A DNA stretch of 16,670 bases from Candidatus Accumulibacter sp. UBA704 (GTDB taxonomy: Bacteria > Pseudomonadota > Gammaproteobacteria > Burkholderiales > Rhodocyclaceae). Below, one piece after another: positions 1 through 9,232 of the stretch (positions within the stretch are counted from its first letter, which is position 1; every line of letters begins with the position of its first letter). The position numbers were made by a program, and so were the translations under genes. The notes beneath the pieces are model-generated. The model ran no database searches. It saw only the letters and a list, made by a program, of their open reading frames with translations, and was not told the origin of the DNA. Location of the stretch: contig DBMG01000087.1 of the NCBI GenBank assembly GCA_002304785.1, positions 1 to 16,670 on the forward strand, read 5' to 3'.

Positions 1-645
1 GCGTGGTTCGCCAACCTGCTGCGCTGGCCGCTGCAACTCGCGGCGAAGCAGAATCCGGCGCTCGCCGACTCGTTGCGCCAAGTGGAAGACAACCTGCTGC
101 CCGCCCTCACCGAAGCGTGGGCGGCGAAGGTCGACTACGCCCAGCTTCCCGTCGTGCTCGACTGGTTCAACGGCCGCCGCACGCCGTTCGCCAACCAGCG
201 CCTGAAGGGCGTCATCACTGACCTCAACCTGGGCAGCGACGCGCCAACCGTGTTCGGGGGCTTCATCGCCTCGACCGCCTTCGGCGCCCGCGCCATCATG
301 GAATGCTTCACGCAACAGGGTGTACCGGTCGAAAACCTGATCGCGCTGGGCGGCATCGCGCGCAAGTCACCGACGGTCATGCAGGTCTGCGCCGACGTGA
401 TGAACCGCCCTATCGACGTCGTCGCTTCCGACCAGTGTTGCGCGCTGGGCGCGGCCATTTTCGGCGCGGTCGCCGCCGGGGTCTTCGACAACGTCGACGC
501 CGCCCAGCAGGCCATGGCCAGCCGCATCGAACACACCTACGCGCCCGACCCGGCGGCCGTCCCGCATTTCGAGCGCCTGTACCAGCGCTACCTGAACTGG
601 GCGCAACAGGCCGAGCCGCTCTACACTCCGGGCCAGGCGTCCTGA
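1..645 (+). CDS. araB: L-ribulokinase, C-terminal part (5' end outside window)
   Basis: AraB phosphorylates L-ribulose to L-ribulose 5-phosphate with ATP in the cytoplasm, the second step of L-arabinose breakdown. The frame is open from base 1 to a TGA at 643-645, giving the last 214 residues of a protein that is about 560 residues in E. coli. It is the C-terminal FGGY-kinase ATPase lobe. DWFNGRRTP lies at fragment residues 54-62, the nucleotide-binding ALGGIARKS at 115-123, and the AraB-typical ASDQCCALGAAIF at about 142-154. These stretches are almost the same as E. coli AraB as I remember it, and they separate it from xylulokinase and glycerol kinase. araA follows after 40 nt in the same direction. 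The start, promoter and any AraC-type site lie upstream of the window. No internal damage is visible. Confidence 0.95.
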   Translation, partial: AWFANLLRWPLQLAAKQNPALADSLRQVEDNLLPALTEAWAAKVDYAQLPVVLDWFNGRRTPFANQRLKGVITDLNLGSDAPTVFGGFIASTAFGARAIMECFTQQGVPVENLIALGGIARKSPTVMQVCADVMNRPIDVVASDQCCALGAAIFGAVAAGVFDNVDAAQQAMASRIEHTYAPDPAAVPHFERLYQRYLNWAQQAEPLYTPGQAS

Positions 646-685
646 CCCTCTCCCTACCGCTGATCCATCGCAAAGGACACCAACA

Positions 686-2188
686 ATGGAATTCCTGAAG
701 AATCTCGAAGTCTGGTTCGTCGTCGGCAGCCAGCACCTCTACGGCCCGAAAACCCTGCAGCAGGTCGCCGACAACGGGCGCGCCGTGGTCGAGGGACTCA
801 ATGCCGGCGGCAAGCTGCCGGTGAAGCTGGTGCTCAAGCCGACCGTCAAGACACCCGACGAAATCCTCGCCGTCTGCCGCGAGGCCAACCATGCCGAGAA
901 CTGTATCGGCATCGTCGCCTGGATGCACACCTTCTCGCCGGCCAAGATGTGGATCGGCGGCCTGTCCGTGCTGGAGAAGCCCTACCTGCAGTTCCACACC
1001 CAGTTCAATGCCCAGGTGCCGTGGGACAGCATGGACATGGACTTCATGAACCTGAACCAGACGGCCCACGGTGGTCGCGAGTTCGGCTTCATCGGCGCGC
1101 GCATGCGCCAGCAGTACGCCGTCGTGGTCGGCCACTGGCAGGATGCCGGCGCGCAGGGCCAGATCGACCGCTGGATGCGCGTCGCCGCCGCCGTGTATGA
1201 CAGCCGCCGCATGAAGGTCGCGCGCTTCGGCGACAACATGCGCGAGGTGGCGGTCACCGAAGGCGACAAGGTTTCCGCGCAGATCGCCTTCGGCTACTCG
1301 GTCAACGGCTACGCCATGGGCGACCTGGCCAAAGTCGTCGAATCCGTCGGCGGCACCGAGGTCAACGCGCTGGTCGAAGAGTACGACGCGACCTACGAAC
1401 TGTCCGCCGCCGTGCGTCCGGGCGGCGACAAGCGCGCCAACCTGGCCGATGCCGCGCGCATCGAGCTGGGCATGAAGCGCTTCCTCACCGAGGGCGGCTT
1501 TTCGGCCTTCACCACCACCTTCGAGAACCTCTACGGCCTGCCGCAACTGCCCGGCCTCGCCGTGCAGCGCCTGATGCAGCAGGGCTTCGGCTTCGGTGCC
1601 GAGGGCGACTGGAAGACGGCGGCGCTACTGCGCACGGTCAAGGTCATGGCCCACGGCCTGCCGGGCGGCACCTCGTTCATGGAGGACTACACCTACGACT
1701 TCACCCCCGGCAACGAACTGGTCATCGGCGCGCACATGCTCGAAGTCTGCCCGTCGATCGCCCGCGAGAAGAAGCCCACGCTCGACGTGCAACCGCTGTC
1801 GATCGGCAAGAAGGACGATCCGGCGCGCCTGCTGTTCTCGGCCCAGCCCGGTCCTGCGCTCAATGCCAGCCTGATCGACATGGGCGACCGCTTCCGCCTG
1901 ATCGTCAATGCCGTGGACGTCGTCGACCAGCCGCATCCGCTGCCGAAGCTGCCCGTCGCGCGCGCCGTGTGGAAGGCGCTGCCGAACCTGGCCGTCGCCG
2001 CCGAAGCGTGGATCCTGGCCGGCGGCGCACACCACACCGTCTATAGCCAGGCAGTCACGCCGGAATACCTGCGCCTGTTCGCCGAAATGTTCGGCATCGA
2101 ATTCCTGCTGATCGACGGCCAGACGCACATTCCCGATTTCAAGAACGAGATTCGCTGGAACGAACTTGCATTCGGCCTGCGCCGCTAG
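686..2188 (+). CDS. araA: L-arabinose isomerase
   Basis: AraA converts L-arabinose to L-ribulose in the cytoplasm using a divalent metal, usually Mn2+. The product is 500 residues, the same length as E. coli AraA, and aligns with it end to end from memory (EVWFVVGSQHLYGP near the N-terminus, WNELAFGLRR at the C-terminus). The metal and catalytic residues fall at the family positions: E306 (in AEGDWK), E333 (FMEDYTY), H350 (GAHMLEV) and H449/H450 (GGAHHTV). The ATG at 686 has AAAGGA at 672-677, eight bases upstream, which supports this start. araB precedes it by 40 nt, so the two are surely co-transcribed. araD (ribulose-phosphate 4-epimerase) is not in the window and must be upstream or elsewhere. 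After the stop there is a 117-nt gap with a REP-like hairpin before the importer genes. Confidence 0.98.
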   Translation: MEFLKNLEVWFVVGSQHLYGPKTLQQVADNGRAVVEGLNAGGKLPVKLVLKPTVKTPDEILAVCREANHAENCIGIVAWMHTFSPAKMWIGGLSVLEKPYLQFHTQFNAQVPWDSMDMDFMNLNQTAHGGREFGFIGARMRQQYAVVVGHWQDAGAQGQIDRWMRVAAAVYDSRRMKVARFGDNMREVAVTEGDKVSAQIAFGYSVNGYAMGDLAKVVESVGGTEVNALVEEYDATYELSAAVRPGGDKRANLADAARIELGMKRFLTEGGFSAFTTTFENLYGLPQLPGLAVQRLMQQGFGFGAEGDWKTAALLRTVKVMAHGLPGGTSFMEDYTYDFTPGNELVIGAHMLEVCPSIAREKKPTLDVQPLSIGKKDDPARLLFSAQPGPALNASLIDMGDRFRLIVNAVDVVDQPHPLPKLPVARAVWKALPNLAVAAEAWILAGGAHHTVYSQAVTPEYLRLFAEMFGIEFLLIDGQTHIPDFKNEIRWNELAFGLRR

Positions 2189-2190
2189 TG

Positions 2191-2234
2191 CCCCTGTCAT
2201 CCCGGCGAAAGCCGGAGTGACGGATTTCACAGGG
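2191..2234. repeat. REP-like hairpin, single copy
   Basis: The core pairs TCATCCCGGC with GCCGGAGTGA around a GAAA loop (2198-2221). An outer pair, CCCTGT (2192-2197) and ACAGGG (2229-2234), also matches. The core resembles the arms of the larger inverted repeat at 3276-3349, so both are probably copies of one dispersed extragenic palindrome family with a GTCATCCCGGC(A/G)AAAGCC core. It begins two bases after the araA stop. It could stabilise the araBA mRNA 3' end or damp read-through. No T-tract follows, so I do not call it an intrinsic terminator. Confidence 0.75.
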
Positions 2235-2290
2235 ACGATTTGATTCATCGTAGCTTTGTCGTGACGTTAACCCAGTTGTTCAATCAACCA

Positions 2291-2298
2291 AAGAGGAG
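2291..2298 (+). promoter_or_regulatory. Ribosome binding site deciding the ytfQ-like start
   Basis: AAGAGGAG lies seven bases before the ATG at 2306. An in-frame TTG at 2240 would extend the protein by 22 residues but has no comparable site and would put residues in front of a normal signal peptide. The ATG is therefore chosen. Confidence 0.85.
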
Positions 2299-2305
2299 TG
2301 TCATC

Positions 2306-3262
2306 ATGCAAAGAACCAGAAGAACCGTGATTTCCACTATCGCCGCCGGACTGATTGCCGGCACCCTGGCCATGCCGATCAGTGCCTCGGCGCTTACCCT
2401 CGGCTTCGCCCAGGTCGGTGCCGAGAGTGAATGGCGCACCGCGAACACCGGTTCGATCAAGGACGCCGCCAAGGCCGCCGGCATTACCCTCAAATTCTCC
2501 GACGCGCAGCAGAAACAGGAGAACCAGATCAAGGCCATCCGCAGCTTCATCGCCCAGAAAGTCGACGTCATCGCCTTCGCCCCGGTCGTCACCACCGGTT
2601 GGGACACGGTCCTGGCGGAAGCCAAGAAGGCCAAGATCCCGGTCGTTCTGACCGACCGCAGCATCGAGACCAAGGACCCGTCGCTGTACGTGACGATGAT
2701 CGGCTCGGATTTCACCGAGGAAGGCCGCAATGCCGCCAAGTGGCTGCTGCAGAACTACAAGGGCCAGGGCGACGTCAATATCGTCGAACTGCAGGGTACC
2801 GTCGGCTCCGCCCCGGCGATCGAGCGCAAGAAGGGATTCGAGGAAGTCATCAAGTCCGAACCGCGCTTCAAGATCACCCGTTCGCAGACCGGCGATTTCA
2901 CCCGCGCCAAGGGCAAGGAAGTCATGGAAGCCTTCCTCAAGACCGACAAGAACATCCAGGTCCTCTTCGCACATAACGACGACATGGCCATCGGCGCCAT
3001 CCAGGCCATCGAGGCGGCCGGCATCAAGCCGGGCAAGGACATCATCATCGTCTCGATCGACGCCGTGAAGGGCGCCTTCGAAGCCATGATGGCCGGCAAG
3101 CTCAACGTCTCGGTCGAATGCAACCCGCTGCTCGGGCCGCAACTGATGGAAATCGTCAAGGACGTGAAGGCCGGCAAGCAGTTGCCGAAGCGCATCAACA
3201 CCAAGGAAGGCATCTTCCCGATGGAAACCGCCGCGAAGGAATTCCCGAGCCGCAAGTATTGA
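2306..3262 (+). CDS. ytfQ: Periplasmic sugar-binding protein, YtfQ type (galactofuranose/arabinose-like)
   Basis: This is the substrate receptor of the ABC importer encoded by the next three genes. The 318-residue product equals E. coli YtfQ in length and resembles it throughout, for example QQKQENQIKA, ELQGTVGSAPAIERKKGF, QTGDFTRAKGKEVME and AHNDDMAIGAIQAIEAAG. It is a two-lobed periplasmic binding protein of the ribose/galactose class. The N-terminus has basic residues (RTRR), a hydrophobic stretch at about 8-25 and a likely signal-peptidase I site after ASA at 27-29. E. coli YtfQ binds galactofuranose. Related importers beside arabinose genes in other proteobacteria have been assigned to L-arabinose, so the ligand here could be arabinose, galactose or both, and position next to araA favours arabinose. 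REP-like hairpins flank the gene on both sides. The family call is firm; the ligand is inference. Confidence 0.93.
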   Translation: MQRTRRTVISTIAAGLIAGTLAMPISASALTLGFAQVGAESEWRTANTGSIKDAAKAAGITLKFSDAQQKQENQIKAIRSFIAQKVDVIAFAPVVTTGWDTVLAEAKKAKIPVVLTDRSIETKDPSLYVTMIGSDFTEEGRNAAKWLLQNYKGQGDVNIVELQGTVGSAPAIERKKGFEEVIKSEPRFKITRSQTGDFTRAKGKEVMEAFLKTDKNIQVLFAHNDDMAIGAIQAIEAAGIKPGKDIIIVSIDAVKGAFEAMMAGKLNVSVECNPLLGPQLMEIVKDVKAGKQLPKRINTKEGIFPMETAAKEFPSRKY

Positions 3263-3275
3263 TCGTCCGCACAAC

Positions 3276-3349
3276 CCGTCACTCCGGCGAAGGCCGGAAT
3301 CCAGGATTTCGAAGCACGGCCTGGATCCCGGCTTTTGCCGGGATGACGG
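3276..3349. repeat. REP-like inverted repeat pair between binding-protein and ATPase genes
   Basis: Two 30-base arms (3276-3305 and 3320-3349) are reverse complements at 25 of 30 positions, with a 14-base loop. Each arm is itself a small palindrome (CTCCGGC-GAAG-GCCGGAA and ATCCCGGC-TTTT-GCCGGGAT). This two-unit head-to-head arrangement is like the BIME/REP pairs of other bacteria. It begins 13 bases after the ytfQ stop and ends before the ytfR ribosome binding site. By analogy with the malE-malF REP of E. coli it may protect the 5' mRNA segment and raise binding protein over membrane subunits. That role is inference. Confidence 0.85.
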
Positions 3350-3395
3350 AGCGCAGAAGTAGTCATCTCTTCTCGGATCAACGGAGTATGCGGTA

Positions 3396-4907
3396 ATGAG
3401 TGCAACACCCGTCCTGGTGATGCAAGACATCTGCAAGTCCTTCCCCGGGGTCACGGCCCTGAAGGACGCGCAGTTGCGTCTGTTTCCCGGCGAAGTCCAC
3501 GCTGTCATGGGGCAGAACGGCGCCGGCAAATCGACCTTGATCAAGGTGCTGACCGGCGTGGAAACGCCTGACTCCGGCGAAATCCTGCTCGACGGCCGGC
3601 CGATCCAGCCGAAGTCGGTCGACGAAGCCCAGAAGATCGGCATCAGCACGGTGTTTCAGGAGGTCAATCTCTGCCCCAACCTATCGGTCGCCGAGAACAT
3701 CTTCATCGGACGTTTCCCGATACGCGGCATCGCCATCGACTGGAAGGCCATCGAGCGTGAAGCGAAGGCAGCGCTCGCCGCGCTGAACATCCACGTTGAC
3801 GTCACGCGCACGCTGTCCGAATACCCGGTCGCCATCCAGCAGATGGTGGCCATCGCCCGCGCCCTGTCCACCGAGGCGCAGGTTCTGGTCCTCGACGAAC
3901 CGACCTCCAGCCTTGACGAGGACGAGGTGGAGCGGCTGTTCGACGCCCTGCGCGAACTCAAGCGCAAGGGCATCGCGATTCTCTTCGTCACCCACTTCCT
4001 CGATCAGACCTACGCGATATCCGATCGCATCACCGTGCTGCGCAACGGCGAGTTCATCGGCGAGTACGCCGCCAGCGCGATCTCGCGGCTGGAGCTCATC
4101 AACACCATGGTCGGCCGCGAAATCGATGAGGCCGGCTTCGCAGCCCAGTCTGCAGCGGATGCTGCGCCGCCATCCGAGTACCCGTTCGTCACGGTAAAGG
4201 GTCTCGGCGCCGCCGGACGGATGCACCCGATCGATCTGAACATCTACCGCGGCCAGGTGCTCGGGCTCGGCGGACTGCTCGGTTCGGGCCGCACCGAAAC
4301 GGCACGCATGCTGTTCGGTATCGACCGTGCGGACAGCGGCACCATCGCCATAGACGGTGCACCGGTCCGGCTCAGTTCGCCGCGCAAGGCTGTGCAGCAG
4401 GGCATCGCCTTCTGCCCGGAAGACCGCAAAACGGAAGGCATCGTCGCCGACCTGTCAATCCGCGAGAACATCATCCTCGCCCTGCAGGCGCGGCGCGGCA
4501 TCTTCCGTTACCTGCCGAGGCGCGTGCAGTCGGCAATGGCCGATCAGTTCATCAAGCAACTCGGCATCCGCACGCCAGACGCCGAGAAACCGATCGGCCA
4601 GCTATCGGGAGGCAATCAGCAGAAGGCGCTGCTCGCGCGCTGGCTGGCCACCGAGCCGAAGATGCTGATCCTCGACGAGCCCACGCGCGGCATCGACATC
4701 GCGGCCAAACTCGAGATCATGGACCTCGTCAAGACCCAATGCCGCAAGGGCTTGGCAATCCTCTTCATCTCGTCGGAGATGAGCGAGGTGCTGCGCGTCA
4801 GCGACCGCATCGCGGTGTTGCGCGACCGCCGGAAGGTCGGCGAGATCGAAGGCAAGGCCGCCGACGAACAAAGCGTGTTCCGCATGATCGCGGGGGCCGA
4901 GGCATGA
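3396..4907 (+). CDS. ytfR: Sugar ABC importer, double ATPase subunit (YtfR type)
   Basis: This cytoplasmic ATPase powers the importer and consists of two fused nucleotide-binding domains (503 residues). Domain 1 has Walker A GQNGAGKST at 39-47, a degenerate signature YPVAIQQ at about 143-149, Walker B VLVLDEPT at 163-170 and the H-loop His at 200. Domain 2 has the degenerate Walker A GLLGSGRTE at 293-301, a canonical signature LSGGNQQK at 403-410 and Walker B MLILDEPT at 423-430, with Ser instead of His in the switch loop (FISSE). This asymmetry, with one consensus and one degenerate ATP site, is normal for the carbohydrate-uptake-2 family (RbsA, MglA, YtfR). GIAFCPEDRKTEGI and the FLDQTYAISDRITVLRNG stretch fit YtfR best. 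ACGGAG at 3381-3386 precedes the ATG. The stop overlaps the next start as ATGA. Confidence 0.95.
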   Translation: MSATPVLVMQDICKSFPGVTALKDAQLRLFPGEVHAVMGQNGAGKSTLIKVLTGVETPDSGEILLDGRPIQPKSVDEAQKIGISTVFQEVNLCPNLSVAENIFIGRFPIRGIAIDWKAIEREAKAALAALNIHVDVTRTLSEYPVAIQQMVAIARALSTEAQVLVLDEPTSSLDEDEVERLFDALRELKRKGIAILFVTHFLDQTYAISDRITVLRNGEFIGEYAASAISRLELINTMVGREIDEAGFAAQSAADAAPPSEYPFVTVKGLGAAGRMHPIDLNIYRGQVLGLGGLLGSGRTETARMLFGIDRADSGTIAIDGAPVRLSSPRKAVQQGIAFCPEDRKTEGIVADLSIRENIILALQARRGIFRYLPRRVQSAMADQFIKQLGIRTPDAEKPIGQLSGGNQQKALLARWLATEPKMLILDEPTRGIDIAAKLEIMDLVKTQCRKGLAILFISSEMSEVLRVSDRIAVLRDRRKVGEIEGKAADEQSVFRMIAGAEA

Positions 4908-5950
4908 AAGCGACGCTGCTCAGACTGACCCGCAGCCACCTCTTTTGGCCCTGTGTGACGCTGGTTCTGCTATGTCTCGTCAACGTTCATTTCAATCCTG
5001 GGTTTTTCGACATCGAGATCAAGGACGGCCACCTCTACGGCAGCGTGATCGACATCCTCAACCGTGCTGCGCCGCTGATGCTGATCGCCATGGGCATGAC
5101 GCTGGTGATCGCCACACGCGGCATCGATATCTCGGTCGGGGCCACCGTAGCCATCGCGGGGGCCGTCGCCGCATCGCTGATCGGTGGATCCCTGGTGATC
5201 AAGGAGGGCGTGCAGACCTACGTATCGAACACGCCGATGCCGCTGGCCTTCGCCGCCGCGCTGGCCGTCGCGCTGCTCTGCGGCCTGTGGAACGGCCTGC
5301 TCGTCGCCGGCGCCGGCATGCAGCCGATCGTGGCCACACTGATCCTGATGGTCGCCGGCCGCGGCGTTGCTCAACTGATCACCGAAGGACAGATCGTCAC
5401 CGTCTATTACGAACCTTTCTTCTTCATCGGCAACGGCTTCATTTTCGGCATTCCGGTCTCGCTGTACATCGTCGCCGCCGTGCTCGGCATCCTGCTGCTG
5501 CTCACGCAACGCACGGCGCTCGGACTGTTCATCGAGTCGGTCGGCATCAACCCGGTTGCTTCGCGCTTTTCAGGCATCAGCGCCCGTGCCCTGGTGTTCT
5601 GGGTCTATGCCTTCTGCTCGGTGACCGCCGGCATCGCCGCGCTGATCATCACCTCCAACGTCAAGAGCGCGGACGCCAACAACGCCGGACTGCTGCTCGA
5701 ACTCGACGCGATCCTTGCCGTGGCCCTCGGCGGCACGTCGCTCTCCGGCGGACGCTTCTACCTGATCGGCACGCTGGTCGGCGCACTGATCATCCAGACG
5801 CTGACCTACGCCATCTACTCGCTCGGCGTTCCTCCCGAGATCAACATGGTGGTCAAGGCCATTGTCGTCTTCGGCGTGTGCATCATCCAGTCGCCGGCTT
5901 TGCGCGACCTGTTGCTCAAGCACGCCCTCCGCTCGGGAGGCCCGGCATGA
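4904..5950 (+). CDS. ytfT: Sugar ABC importer, inner-membrane permease 1 (YtfT type)
   Basis: This is one of two different permease subunits forming the channel of the importer. The product is 348 residues and mostly hydrophobic, with a first membrane helix at about 14-30 and roughly eight to ten helices in all. Family marks are RGIDISVG at 72-79 and LGGTSLSGG at 275-283, the conserved loops of RbsC/YtfT-like permeases. The start is the ATG at 4904, whose ATGA overlaps the ytfR stop and implies translational coupling. The frame stays open further upstream, but that extension lies inside ytfR and carries no permease-like sequence. It ends in another ATGA overlap with the second permease. Two non-identical permeases, rather than one homodimer, is the YtfT-YjfF arrangement and helps identify the system. 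Confidence 0.93.
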   Translation: MKATLLRLTRSHLFWPCVTLVLLCLVNVHFNPGFFDIEIKDGHLYGSVIDILNRAAPLMLIAMGMTLVIATRGIDISVGATVAIAGAVAASLIGGSLVIKEGVQTYVSNTPMPLAFAAALAVALLCGLWNGLLVAGAGMQPIVATLILMVAGRGVAQLITEGQIVTVYYEPFFFIGNGFIFGIPVSLYIVAAVLGILLLLTQRTALGLFIESVGINPVASRFSGISARALVFWVYAFCSVTAGIAALIITSNVKSADANNAGLLLELDAILAVALGGTSLSGGRFYLIGTLVGALIIQTLTYAIYSLGVPPEINMVVKAIVVFGVCIIQSPALRDLLLKHALRSGGPA

Positions 5951-6975
5951 AGCTGGCCGGAACCATCAACACGCGCACACTGCCGCTGCTCGTCACCAGC
6001 GTCCTGTTCGCGCTGCTCTTCGGCTTCGGCTCCGTTTCCTACGACAATTTCTTTTCCGTGCAGGTATTCCTCAACCTGCTGATCGACAATGCCTTCGTCA
6101 CCGTCGTGGCGATCGGCATGACCTTCGTGATCCTCACCGGTGGCATCGACCTCTCGGTCGGCTCGATCGTCGCCCTGACGACGATGGTCACCGCCGCGCT
6201 GGTCGAGCAGCACCACTGGAGCATCTGGGCCGTGGTGCCGCTGGTATTGGCCATGGGCGCACTCTTCGGCCTGTTGATGGGATCGTTGATCCATTATTTC
6301 CGCATGCAACCGTTCATCGTCACGCTCGGCGGCATGTTTCTCGCCCGCGGCCTGTGCTACGTGATCAGTATCGACTCGATCGCCATCACCGACCCGACCT
6401 ACGCTGCCGTTTCGGAATACCGGATCGCCTTCGGCGAAGAAGCCTTTCTTTCGGTCAGCGCCATAATCGCCCTCCTCACGCTGGCGCTGGCCATTTTTCT
6501 TGCTCAGTACACGCGCTTCGGCCGCACTGTCTACGCCATTGGCGGTAACGAACGTTCCGCGTTGCTGATGGGTTTGCCGGTCGGGCGCACCAAGATGCTG
6601 GTCTACACCCTGAGCGGCTTCTGCTCGGCGCTCGGCGGCGTGCTGGTGACCTTCTACATGCTATCCGGCTACGGCCTGCACGCGCTGGGGCTGGAGATGG
6701 ACGCCATCGCCGCCGCCGTGATCGGCGGTACGCTGCTCACCGGCGGTGTCGGCTACGTCGCCGGTTCGCTGGTCGGCGTGATGATCCTCGGCGTCATACA
6801 GTCGCTGATCGCCTTCGACGGTTCGCTCAGTTCGTGGTGGACGCGCATCGCCATCGGCGTCCTCCTCTGCTCATTCTGCCTCATGCAGCGATTGCTCGAA
6901 CACGGTGGCACGAACCTCGGCTTTCTCTTCTCATACTGGAAGAAACCCGAAGAACAGGCCGACACGGCCAAGTAG
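5947..6975 (+). CDS. yjfF: Sugar ABC importer, inner-membrane permease 2 (YjfF type)
   Basis: This is the second channel subunit, 342 residues, and pairs with the YtfT-like protein. It carries VILTGGIDLSVGS at 61-73, YAIGGNERSALLMG at 196-209, IGGTLLTGGVGY at 259-270 and FDGSLSSWWTRIAIGVLL near the C-terminus. The last two match E. coli YjfF closely as I recall it (GGTLLSGGVG, FDGTLSSWWTKIAIG). It is about ten residues longer than the E. coli protein because of a polar C-terminal tail (YWKKPEEQADTAK), which should be cytoplasmic. The start is the ATG at 5947, coupled by ATGA overlap to ytfT. galT follows after 29 nt. Confidence 0.93.
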   Translation: MKLAGTINTRTLPLLVTSVLFALLFGFGSVSYDNFFSVQVFLNLLIDNAFVTVVAIGMTFVILTGGIDLSVGSIVALTTMVTAALVEQHHWSIWAVVPLVLAMGALFGLLMGSLIHYFRMQPFIVTLGGMFLARGLCYVISIDSIAITDPTYAAVSEYRIAFGEEAFLSVSAIIALLTLALAIFLAQYTRFGRTVYAIGGNERSALLMGLPVGRTKMLVYTLSGFCSALGGVLVTFYMLSGYGLHALGLEMDAIAAAVIGGTLLTGGVGYVAGSLVGVMILGVIQSLIAFDGSLSSWWTRIAIGVLLCSFCLMQRLLEHGGTNLGFLFSYWKKPEEQADTAK

Positions 6976-6990
6976 ACGGTACACTTCCGC

Positions 6991-7008
6991 ATGCCAGACG
7001 ACTCATGA
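6991..7008 (+). other. Five-codon minicistron whose stop overlaps the galT start
   Basis: ATG CCA GAC GAC TCA TGA ends with its TGA at 7006-7008, inside the ATGA that starts galT at 7005. Neither it nor galT has a clear Shine-Dalgarno sequence. It may be chance, or a stop-restart device that feeds ribosomes to galT after yjfF. Confidence 0.25.
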
Positions 7009-8048
7009 GTGCCACGATGTTCGATCCCGCCGACCACCCCCACCGCCGCCTGAACCCGCTGAGCGGCTCCTGGGTCCTCGTCTCCCCTCACCGCGCCAAG
7101 CGCCCGTGGCAGGGGCAGCAGGAGAGCCCGGACCGTTCCGCGCGGCCGGCGCACGACCCGGAGTGCTACCTGTGCGCCGGCAACAAGCGCGTCACCGGTG
7201 AAGTGAATCCCGACTACGCCGGAACCTTCGTGTTCACCAACGACTTTGCCGCGCTCACCGCCGACGCGCCCGAAGCGCCCCTGCCGCACGGACCGTTGTT
7301 CCAAGCCGGGACCGCGCGCGGCACGAGTCGCGTCATCTGCTTCTCGCCCGACCACAGCAAGAGTCTGCCCGAATTGCCGCTGACCGCGATTCGCGGCGTC
7401 ATCGACACCTGGTGCGAGCAGACCATCGACCTCGGCGCGACCTACCCCTGGGTGCAGGTCTTCGAGAACAAGGGCGCGATGATGGGCTGCTCCAACCCGC
7501 ACCCGCACGGCCAGATCTGGGCCAACAGTTTCGTGCCCAACGAGCCGGCCGCCGAGGATCGCCACCAGCGGGACTACCTGGCGAAATGCGGCGCCCCGAT
7601 GCTGCTCGACTACGCCGCCGCCGAAACCGGCGGCCCGCGCGCCGTCGTCGAGACCGCCCACTGGCTGGCGGTTGTCCCCTACTGGGCGGCGTGGCCGTTC
7701 GAGACGCTGCTGCTGCCCAAGGCGCCGGCCCGCCGCCTGCCCGACCTCGACGATGGGCGGCGCAGCGACCTCGCCGTCGCCTTGAAGTACCTGACCAGCC
7801 GCTACGACAACCTCTTCCAGTGCTCCTTCCCTTACTCGATGGGCTGGCACGGTGCGCCGTTCAACGGCGAAGAGAACGCCTACTGGCAACTGCACGCGCA
7901 TTTCTACCCGCCGCTCCTGCGCTCGGCCAGCGTGCGCAAGTTCATGGTCGGCTACGAAATGCTCGCCGAGCCGCAGCGCGACCTCACGCCGGAACAAGCC
8001 GCCGACCGCCTGCGCGCCGTCAGCGCCGTCCACTACCTCGAATCCTGA
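7005..8048 (+). CDS. galT: Galactose-1-phosphate uridylyltransferase
   Basis: GalT exchanges UMP between UDP-glucose and galactose 1-phosphate in the cytoplasmic Leloir pathway. The product is 347 residues (E. coli 348) and highly similar throughout: HPHRRLNPLSGSWVLVSPHR, CFSPDHSKSLPEL, SRYDNLFQCSFPYSMGWHG. From this start the metal ligands are C54, C57, H117 and H166, and the UMP-accepting His is H168 in SNPHPHGQIW, followed by Q170. All catalytic residues are present. The ATG at 7005 is chosen because it lies nearest the upstream gene. An in-frame ATG at 7017 would remove four residues and is equally compatible with the family. No strong ribosome binding site precedes either, so galT probably depends on translation of the upstream genes. 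It lies in the importer operon, implying that the importer, or another route, delivers galactose. Confidence 0.96.
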   Translation: MSATMFDPADHPHRRLNPLSGSWVLVSPHRAKRPWQGQQESPDRSARPAHDPECYLCAGNKRVTGEVNPDYAGTFVFTNDFAALTADAPEAPLPHGPLFQAGTARGTSRVICFSPDHSKSLPELPLTAIRGVIDTWCEQTIDLGATYPWVQVFENKGAMMGCSNPHPHGQIWANSFVPNEPAAEDRHQRDYLAKCGAPMLLDYAAAETGGPRAVVETAHWLAVVPYWAAWPFETLLLPKAPARRLPDLDDGRRSDLAVALKYLTSRYDNLFQCSFPYSMGWHGAPFNGEENAYWQLHAHFYPPLLRSASVRKFMVGYEMLAEPQRDLTPEQAADRLRAVSAVHYLES

Positions 8049-8059
8049 ACCGCTCGCCC

Positions 8060-9222
<1,163 letters not shown>

Positions 9223-9232
<10 letters not shown>

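Noticed and set aside
410..1546. Long open frame on the minus strand across araB and araA
   Set aside because: It lies opposite coding sequence with full family matches and has a low-complexity, Gly/Ala/Arg/His-rich product with no recognisable domain. Similar antisense frames over ytfQ, galT, galK, hldD and rfaE1 are shadows of GC-rich codon use.
2306..2400. Twin-arginine (Tat) signal in the binding protein (TRRTVIS)
   Set aside because: The arginine pair only loosely fits the Tat motif, and the family is exported by Sec. A normal Sec signal with an ASA cleavage site explains the sequence.
3640..3850. Damaged first ATP-binding domain of YtfR because of the atypical signature YPVAIQQ
   Set aside because: E. 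coli YtfR has a similar degenerate sequence at this place, so this is a family trait and not decay.
2306..6975. Importer taken as a ribose (Rbs) or methyl-galactoside (Mgl) system
   Set aside because: Two different permease genes and end-to-end likeness of all four proteins to YtfQ, YtfR, YtfT and YjfF fit better than Rbs or Mgl, which use one permease gene.
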